Assembly (NCBI GenBank): GCA_002338895.1 | Contig: DDJH01000127.1 | Coordinates: 6,022 to 16,548, forward strand | DNA length: 10,527 bases | Direction: 5' to 3' | DNA from: Lentisphaeria bacterium UBA1829 | GTDB lineage: Bacteria; Verrucomicrobiota; Lentisphaeria; Victivallales; UBA1829 | Shown here: positions 6,391-10,527 of the stretch, in pieces | Layout of the letters: each line of letters opens with the position of its first letter | Position numbering within the stretch: the first letter of the stretch is position 1 | Notes under the pieces: model-generated | What the model saw: only the letters and a program-made list of their open reading frames with translations | Told to the model about the DNA's origin: nothing | Databases searched by the model: none | Program-made: the position numbers and the translations under genes

Positions 6391-6421
6391 TGAAGTTCTT
6401 GTAGAATGTGGTACACTTTTT
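6381..6421. promoter_or_regulatory. Nested dyad symmetry, candidate operator between fucosidase and AraC genes
   Basis: AAAAAGT (6381-6387) and ACTTTTT (6415-6421) are perfect inverted copies centred on base 6401, and an inner pair TTCT (6396-6399) / AGAA (6403-6406) shares the same centre. The left arm overlaps the fucosidase -35 and the right arm overlaps a possible proximal AraC -10. A protein bound here could control both genes. AraC proteins more often bind direct repeats, so the bound protein is not established. Confidence 0.35.
6409..6417 (+). promoter_or_regulatory. Candidate extended -10 promoter proximal to the AraC-family gene
   Basis: TGGTACACT carries the TGn extension followed by TACACT (4 of 6 matches to TATAAT). 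No good -35 lies 16-18 bases upstream, as is allowed for extended -10 promoters. The leader would be about 34 bases, similar to the other candidate promoters in this window. Confidence 0.3.
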
Positions 6422-6457
6422 GCAGTTTCTGCTCTCCGAGGCGGAAGGAGGGACGGA

Positions 6458-7276
6458 ATGAAGATTGATCTCCCGTGGCATACGTTTCTCGGCGGACTGG
6501 ATCTGGAGATCGTCGGGACGGGATTCGGAGAGAAAATCCGGGTCTGGCGCTGTCATCCGTCGTTCGGCGGGGACAACTTTTTCCGGCTCTATCTGCCGGT
6601 CCGGGGGAAGTTCCGGCTTCTGTATGCGGAGACCTGCTGTGTGGTGGAGCCCGGCTATCTCTGTCTTCTGCCGGCCGGAACGCCTTTCTCCTATGAGTCT
6701 CTGTCGCCCTCGGATCACGGGTGGATCCATTTCCTTTCCCGGCAGCTGCGGACTCTGCCGGCCATGAAGCAGCCGATTCGTCTTCCGGTGGAGAAAAACA
6801 GTTCCCTGGTGCCGGTTTTCCATTCGGTGATCCGGAATTTCCCGGTCATTCAGAGCGTGTCCGAGGATCTGGCGGTCCGCAATCATCTGTTTTCGCTTCT
6901 GGCGCCTTTCCTGGAGCTGGTGCTGCGGAAAACCCCGCCGGAAATCGCCGCCGAAGGACGGTTCTCGGATGTGCTGGAATATATTGACCGCCATCTTGCC
7001 GAACGGATCGATGCGGAAGTTCTCCGTTCCCTGACCGCCCTGTCCCGATCCGACTTCTCCGCGCTCTTCCGAAAGACGTTCGGGCTGCCTCCGAAGCAGT
7101 ATGTCTCCCTGCGCCGGATCTCCCGGGCGAAACAGCTTCTCTGGCGAAGCCGTCTTTCGATCAAGGAGATCGCTCAGCAGTGCGGATTCGAAAACCGGAC
7201 CCTCTTCTTCCGGATGTTCCGGCAGTATACCGGAAGGACTCCCGGCGAATACCGGAAGTGTGGAATGGCCGACTGA
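6458..7276 (+). CDS. AraC-family transcriptional regulator
   Basis: This 272-residue protein is a one-component, probably sugar-sensing transcription regulator. The N-terminal half (about 1-110) has the β-rich pattern of the AraC cupin-like ligand domain (FFRLYLPVRGKFRLLYAE, then VVEPGYLCLLPAGTPFSYE). The C-terminal DNA-binding domain (about 168-268) has both helix-turn-helix units: a first unit around SLTALSRSDFSALFRKTFG (191-209), then SIKEIAQQCGFENRTLFFRMF (234-254) and the family ending QYTGRTPGEYRK (256-267). The ATG is 6 bases after AAGGAGG (6445-6451). It is divergent from the α-L-fucosidase gene, with shared promoter sequence, so it most likely controls the fucosidase/mutarotase/GH36-like locus, probably as an activator. 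The ligand is not readable from the sequence. Confidence 0.9.
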   Translation: MKIDLPWHTFLGGLDLEIVGTGFGEKIRVWRCHPSFGGDNFFRLYLPVRGKFRLLYAETCCVVEPGYLCLLPAGTPFSYESLSPSDHGWIHFLSRQLRTLPAMKQPIRLPVEKNSSLVPVFHSVIRNFPVIQSVSEDLAVRNHLFSLLAPFLELVLRKTPPEIAAEGRFSDVLEYIDRHLAERIDAEVLRSLTALSRSDFSALFRKTFGLPPKQYVSLRRISRAKQLLWRSRLSIKEIAQQCGFENRTLFFRMFRQYTGRTPGEYRKCGMAD

Positions 7277-7319
7277 GCGCTTCCTCCGGAACCGGGGAGT
7301 CCGAAACAGCTGGAGATCT

Positions 7320-9101
7320 TCACTCCTGCTGCTCCTTCGGCAGTTCGATGACGAAGGTGGAACCCTCTCCCGGAACGGATTCCACATGCACCGTCCCGTG
7401 GTGCGCCAGAACAATGTGTTTGACGATGGAGAGACCGAGGCCGGTTCCGCCCAGTTTGCGGCTGCGGGCTTTGTCAACCCGGTAGAAGCGTTCGAAGATG
7501 CGGTCGTGCTCCTGTTCGGGGATTCCGCAGCCGTGATCGCTGACGCGGATGAGGATATGATCCTCCTTCTCTTCGCCGTCGATGCGGACCGTTTCGCCGG
7601 CGGGGCTGTATTTGATCGCGTTGTCGACCAGATTGACCACTGCCTGCTCCAGAAGCGAGGCGTCGGCAAACAGACGGATCTTCTCTCCGCACTCCAGTTT
7701 CAGCGTGACCTGAGCGCTTTCCGCGCGGCTGCGGCAGAGTTCAAGCGCCGTCTGCAGAATCCGGAACAGCGATTCCTGGCGGAAGGAGAAGAGCATCCCC
7801 ATCGAAGAGCTCCCGGATTCCAGAGCGGAAAGACTCAGAACGTCGCCGACCAGGTCGGAAAGACGATCCGCATGCCGTCCGATGATCTCCAGAAACCGGC
7901 GGAGGGGAGGCGGGAAGGAGTCCGACTGCGCCGCAAGTGTTTCGACCGCGGTCTTGATCGCCGTGACCGGCGTCTTGATCTCGTGCGAGACGTTGGCGAC
8001 AAAGTCGCGGCGCATATCCTCCAGCTTCCGCATCCGGGTGATGTCGCGGATCACGACCACCGCTCCGGACGGTGATTCCGAATCCATCATGATGGACCCC
8101 CGCAGCACAAGAAGCCGTTTTTCGCCGGCATCCCATTCCAGTTCGTCCTCCGCCGGAGAACGGGTTGCGAGAAGTCTTTCGACAAAACTCTGCATGTGCG
8201 GATTGCGGAGCACCTCATACACCGTATGTCCTTCCACGGAGTCCTCCTTCATTCCGAGAATCTCCCGCGCGGCCTTGTTGACGATGATCATCCGCAGATC
8301 CGGATCCACCGCAATCACCCCTTCCGACATGGAGGAGAGAATGGTGGAAAGTTCATTCTTCCGGCTTGTGATGTCGCTGATCCGCAGTTTCAGCTGGACT
8401 CCGAGGGAATTGACCGCCTCCGCCAGCGCATTGATCTCCTCAATGCTGCCCGCCGCCGAGATCCGCTTGTTCAGATCCCCTTCCGCCATCCGGACCACCG
8501 ACTTGCGCACCTCCTCCAGCGGACGGCTCAGCCGGCGGGAGATCAGAAGCCCGAATCCCATCGAAAGCAGAGCAAGAAATACGGCGAAAAAGAAAAGTTT
8601 GATCTTCAGCGCGCCGATGTTCGTATCCACCACCGCAAGGGGCAGGGAGAGACGGAACGCACCCACCACATCCCCCTTCGCATCGACCAGGGGATCGGCA
8701 ACATAGATCATCTCCTTCATCAGTGTGGCGCTGTAACGCTGGGAGGAGACCAGCCGGCGCTCCGCCAGCGCCTGTTTCAGTTCCGGACGCTCTTCGTGGG
8801 AGGGCATGGTGGAGTAGTCGCCGTCGGAATCGTAAAGCACTTTCCCGTTCGGAGCGATGACGGTCAGGCGGGTCCCCGAATCTTCCACGGTCTTCCTGCA
8901 GAATTCAAGAAAATTGGGGTCGGAAAGATGCTGGAGAATCTGGGGCTTCAGCATTGTCGCCCGCTGGGAAACCTCTGTCCGGATGTTCGCAATGTAGAAA
9001 TCCCGGAAAATCCGCGTCGCGAACCAGGCGGTCGGGAGAATGGTCAGTGCGATCAGAAGCAGAAACGCCGGATAGATTTGAAAGAAAAGACGTCTTCCCA
9101 T
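7320..9101 (-). CDS. PhoR-like membrane sensor histidine kinase
   Basis: This 593-residue inner-membrane kinase phosphorylates a partner response regulator, most likely the one encoded just upstream. Order of parts: transmembrane helix 1 (about 8-28), an extracytoplasmic sensor region of about 138 residues with a Cache/PAS-like pattern (VIAPNGKVLYDSDGD, then VADPLVDAKGDVVGAFRLSL), transmembrane helix 2 (about 167-187), HAMP (about 188-240), PAS (about 250-352), HisKA with SHEIKTP and phosphoacceptor His373, and HATPase_c with N box NLVDNAIKYSP (490-500), G1 DHGCGIP (522-528), F box FERFYRVDK (536-544) and G2 GGTGLGLSIVKH (551-562). All catalytic motifs are intact. It follows the regulator gene by 18 bases, with only a weak ribosome site (GGGA), so coupling is likely. 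The domain plan matches PhoR, but phosphate sensing is inferred. Confidence 0.88.
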   Translation of the reverse strand: MGRRLFFQIYPAFLLLIALTILPTAWFATRIFRDFYIANIRTEVSQRATMLKPQILQHLSDPNFLEFCRKTVEDSGTRLTVIAPNGKVLYDSDGDYSTMPSHEERPELKQALAERRLVSSQRYSATLMKEMIYVADPLVDAKGDVVGAFRLSLPLAVVDTNIGALKIKLFFFAVFLALLSMGFGLLISRRLSRPLEEVRKSVVRMAEGDLNKRISAAGSIEEINALAEAVNSLGVQLKLRISDITSRKNELSTILSSMSEGVIAVDPDLRMIIVNKAAREILGMKEDSVEGHTVYEVLRNPHMQSFVERLLATRSPAEDELEWDAGEKRLLVLRGSIMMDSESPSGAVVVIRDITRMRKLEDMRRDFVANVSHEIKTPVTAIKTAVETLAAQSDSFPPPLRRFLEIIGRHADRLSDLVGDVLSLSALESGSSSMGMLFSFRQESLFRILQTALELCRSRAESAQVTLKLECGEKIRLFADASLLEQAVVNLVDNAIKYSPAGETVRIDGEEKEDHILIRVSDHGCGIPEQEHDRIFERFYRVDKARSRKLGGTGLGLSIVKHIVLAHHGTVHVESVPGEGSTFVIELPKEQQE

Positions 9102-9119
9102 TTTTTCATCCCATTCCCG

Positions 9120-9809
9120 TCAGATGTTTTTGAACTTGTAGCCGACTCCGCGGACCGTCTCGATCAGATCCGCGTCGCCCAGTTTCTTCCGGAGTCCGAC
9201 AATCTGGACATCCACCGCGCGCTCCGTGACGGGATAGTCCGATCCCTTGATCTCATTCACAATCCGGCTCCGGCTGTACACCCATCCCGGACGCCGTGCA
9301 AGAAGATGCAGAATTTCAAATTCCGTAAAGGTCAGATCCAGACTCTTTCCGTCCAGCGTGGCTTCCCGGCGGCCGAGATCCAGAACCAGTGAGCCGCGCC
9401 GGATCACCTCTCCCGCCTCCGTGTCGGGCTGGCCGGAGGAGCGGCGGAGCAGCGCACGGAGACGCGCAATCAGAACTTTGGTGCTGAACGGCTTCGGAAC
9501 ATAATCGTCCGCACCGACCTCCAGGCCCGAGACCACATCCGCCTCCTCCCCTTTCGCGGTCATCATGATGATCGGAATCGTCCGGGTGTCCGGTTTCCTC
9601 CGCAGTTCCCGGCAGACTTCGATTCCGTCCACGCCGGGCAGCATCAGATCCAGAAGGATCCCGTCCGGACGAACCGCCGTCGCCCGTTCGATCGCCTCCT
9701 CCCCGGTCTCCACACAATCCACCAGATAGCCTTCCCGCTCCAGATTGTATTTCACCAGTTCGAGAATGTCTTCTTCATCATCGACAACGAGTATTCGTCC
9801 TTTGCTCAT
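9120..9809 (-). CDS. PhoB/OmpR-family response regulator
   Basis: This 229-residue DNA-binding regulator is phosphorylated by its partner kinase and controls transcription. The receiver domain (1-121) has the acidic pocket Asp10/Asp11, phosphoacceptor Asp54 in LLDLMLPG, switch Thr84 and Lys106 in the KPF motif. The C-terminal winged helix (about 136-228) shows LTFTEFEILHLLARRPGWVYSR (159-180), the recognition helix RAVDVQIVGLRKKL (197-210) and the ending TVRGVGYKF. Length and sequence style are those of PhoB. The ATG is preceded by GGGAGG (9817-9822) at a spacing of 7. It is the first gene of a two-gene unit with the sensor kinase. Its upstream region carries a Pho-box-like repeat, which would fit autoregulation. 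No pst or phoU gene is in the window. Confidence 0.9.
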   Translation of the reverse strand: MSKGRILVVDDEEDILELVKYNLEREGYLVDCVETGEEAIERATAVRPDGILLDLMLPGVDGIEVCRELRRKPDTRTIPIIMMTAKGEEADVVSGLEVGADDYVPKPFSTKVLIARLRALLRRSSGQPDTEAGEVIRRGSLVLDLGRREATLDGKSLDLTFTEFEILHLLARRPGWVYSRSRIVNEIKGSDYPVTERAVDVQIVGLRKKLGDADLIETVRGVGYKFKNI

Positions 9810-9871
9810 GAATCCGCCTCCCGGATGCTTGTTTGTTTTATGACTGTTTCCGCGTTGCTGGGATATACTCT

Positions 9872-9903
9872 ATCCTCTCCGGATCAATCCCTTGTCAGAG
9901 GAT
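9872..9903. repeat. Inverted repeat upstream of the response-regulator gene
   Basis: ATCCTCT (9872-9878) and AGAGGAT (9897-9903) are perfect 7-bp inverted copies 18 bases apart, enclosing a smaller GGAT-CA-ATCC symmetry (9881-9890). It lies after the rsmE stop and before the regulator start. No T-run follows on the minus strand, so an operator is as likely as a terminator. Confidence 0.35.
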
Positions 9904-9909
9904 TGTTAG
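9893..9909 (-). promoter_or_regulatory. Pho-box-like direct repeat before the PhoB-like gene
   Basis: On the minus strand, CTAACA (9909-9904) and CTGACA (9898-9893) are separated by 5 bases, giving the 11-base period of PhoP/PhoB sites. They match the Gram-positive half-site TTAACA at 5 and 4 of 6 positions. CTGACA could also serve as a -35 element, although no good -10 lies at the standard distance. Confidence 0.35.
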
Positions 9910-9917
9910 ATTTCCAT

Positions 9918-10527
9918 TTAATCCAGCAGACGGACAAGCCCCGCAATCGCCGCAGTCTCCACCCGCAGAATCCACCGGCCGACTCGAAGCGGTTTCGCCC
10001 CGGCCTCCCGAAGACATGTTTCCTCCCTCTTCGAAAATCCCCCTTCCGGACCCACAAACCAGGCAATGTCCTCCGCGGAAGAAGAGTCCTCCCCTGTCTC
10101 CTCCGGCGATCCGAACCGGAGCTCGCCGCAGCGTTCCCGCGCATCCTTCACCGCCGCGGAAAACTGCAGCGGCGGCACGCTCTCCGGAAGAAACGGATTG
10201 CCGGACTGCTTGCACGCTTCGAACATCGCATCGTTCCAGCGGGTCGCAACCGATGACGCTTCCGGTTCCGCAACCCGGTATTCACAGAGAATCGGGACAA
10301 TCCGCCAGACTCCCAGTTCCGTCGCCTTCCGCAGAATCGTATCCATCTTCTGCCGGCGCGGCGGCGCTATGTACAGGTGGATCCGGCGGGACGGCGGGGC
10401 GATTTCCCGGATCGATCGGATCTGCAGAAGCCGACCGGGTTTCACCTCCGCGGAGGCGATCCGTCCCCGTCCGTCCAGCAGCTCCACCTCGTCGCCCGGA
10501 AGAGCCCGCAGGATCCGGAACAGATGC
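9918..10527 (-). CDS. rsmE: 16S rRNA (uracil-1498-N3)-methyltransferase RsmE, partial (5' end outside window)
   Basis: This enzyme uses S-adenosylmethionine to methylate U1498 of 16S rRNA and belongs to the knotted SPOUT class. The frame stays open to the window edge, where the visible protein begins HLFRILRALPGDE; the GTG that could start it at 10485-10487 falls inside the conserved N-terminal domain, so the real start lies beyond the window, probably only some tens of residues away. About 202 residues are visible. Family motifs are KATELGVWRIVPILCEY, the RWNDAMFEACKQSG stretch, the SAM-site loop FVGPEGGFSKREE and the knot sequence RVGRWILRVETAAIAGL near the end. It stops with TAA at 9918-9920. 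Its neighbour is unrelated in function, and the 108-bp gap to the response-regulator gene probably separates two transcription units. Confidence 0.92.
   Translation of the reverse strand, partial: HLFRILRALPGDEVELLDGRGRIASAEVKPGRLLQIRSIREIAPPSRRIHLYIAPPRRQKMDTILRKATELGVWRIVPILCEYRVAEPEASSVATRWNDAMFEACKQSGNPFLPESVPPLQFSAAVKDARERCGELRFGSPEETGEDSSSAEDIAWFVGPEGGFSKREETCLREAGAKPLRVGRWILRVETAAIAGLVRLLD

Noticed and set aside
7277..7319. A terminator between the convergent AraC and kinase genes
   Set aside because: Only short CCGG-type pairings with a 2-base loop are visible, and no T-run follows on either strand.
6368..7669. A 433-residue minus-strand frame spanning the AraC gene and the end of the kinase gene
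   Set aside because: It crosses two well-supported genes in wrong frames and would fill the regulator promoter region.
8196..9392. A 398-residue plus-strand frame opposite the two-component genes
   Set aside because: Both genes on the minus strand have complete, ordered domains; this frame has none.
9869..9898. A standard σ70 promoter for the response-regulator gene using CTGACA as -35
   Set aside because: The hexamers at 16-18 bases (GGATAG, GATAGA) match TATAAT poorly, and the better TAGAGT lies 20 bases away.
1..10527. CRISPR arrays, tRNA or rRNA genes, insertion sequences, phage genes, anti-phage systems
   Set aside because: No regularly spaced repeats, cloverleaf or rRNA motifs, transposase or integrase, or defence-type domains were seen on either strand.

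Overview
The window looks like a chromosomal segment from a moderately GC-rich Gram-negative bacterium that specialises in carbohydrate breakdown. The mix of a GH42-like β-galactosidase tail, GH29 and GH36-like enzymes, a galactose-mutarotase-like protein and an AraC regulator, with strong TCC/GGA/CGG oligonucleotide bias, is most reminiscent of the Lentisphaerae (Victivallis-type) or related PVC bacteria. That assignment is an impression from protein style, not a phylogenetic result. No phage, insertion sequence, CRISPR array, tRNA or rRNA is visible.

Layout. (1) 1-798 (+) is the C-terminal part of a GH42-like β-galactosidase-type protein, cut by the left edge. (2) 859-1329 (+) is a small putative lipoprotein whose C-terminal half resembles the β-sandwich tail of glycosidases; it appears to have its own promoter, overlapping the stop codon of the first gene. 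(3) 1381-6323 (-) is a carbohydrate locus read leftwards: an α-L-fucosidase (GH29), then a galactose-mutarotase-like protein with its own promoter, then a GH36-like α-galactosidase-type enzyme overlapping the previous gene by 4 bases. (4) 6458-7276 (+) is an AraC-family regulator divergent from the fucosidase; the 134-bp gap between them carries overlapping divergent promoter elements and a nested dyad symmetry. (5) 7320-9809 (-) is a two-component system: a PhoB-like response regulator, then a PhoR-like sensor kinase. (6) 9918-10527 (-) is the C-terminal part of the rRNA methyltransferase RsmE, cut at its 5' end by the right edge.

How it fits together. None of the three locus enzymes has a visible signal peptide, so they probably act in the cytoplasm on imported oligosaccharides, removing fucose and probably galactose-type residues, with the mutarotase-like protein acting on a released sugar or related hexose. 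The AraC protein is the obvious candidate sensor and switch. The two-component pair has the domain plan of phosphate-starvation regulators, but no phosphate transporter genes lie in the window, so its signal is not proven. The promoter region of the response regulator holds an 11-base-spaced direct repeat that resembles a Pho box.

Gene density is high: the largest gene-free gaps are 134 bp (6324-6457), 108 bp (9810-9917) and about 96 bp (4485-4580), and each holds recognisable regulatory sequence. No convincing intrinsic terminator with a U-tract was seen.
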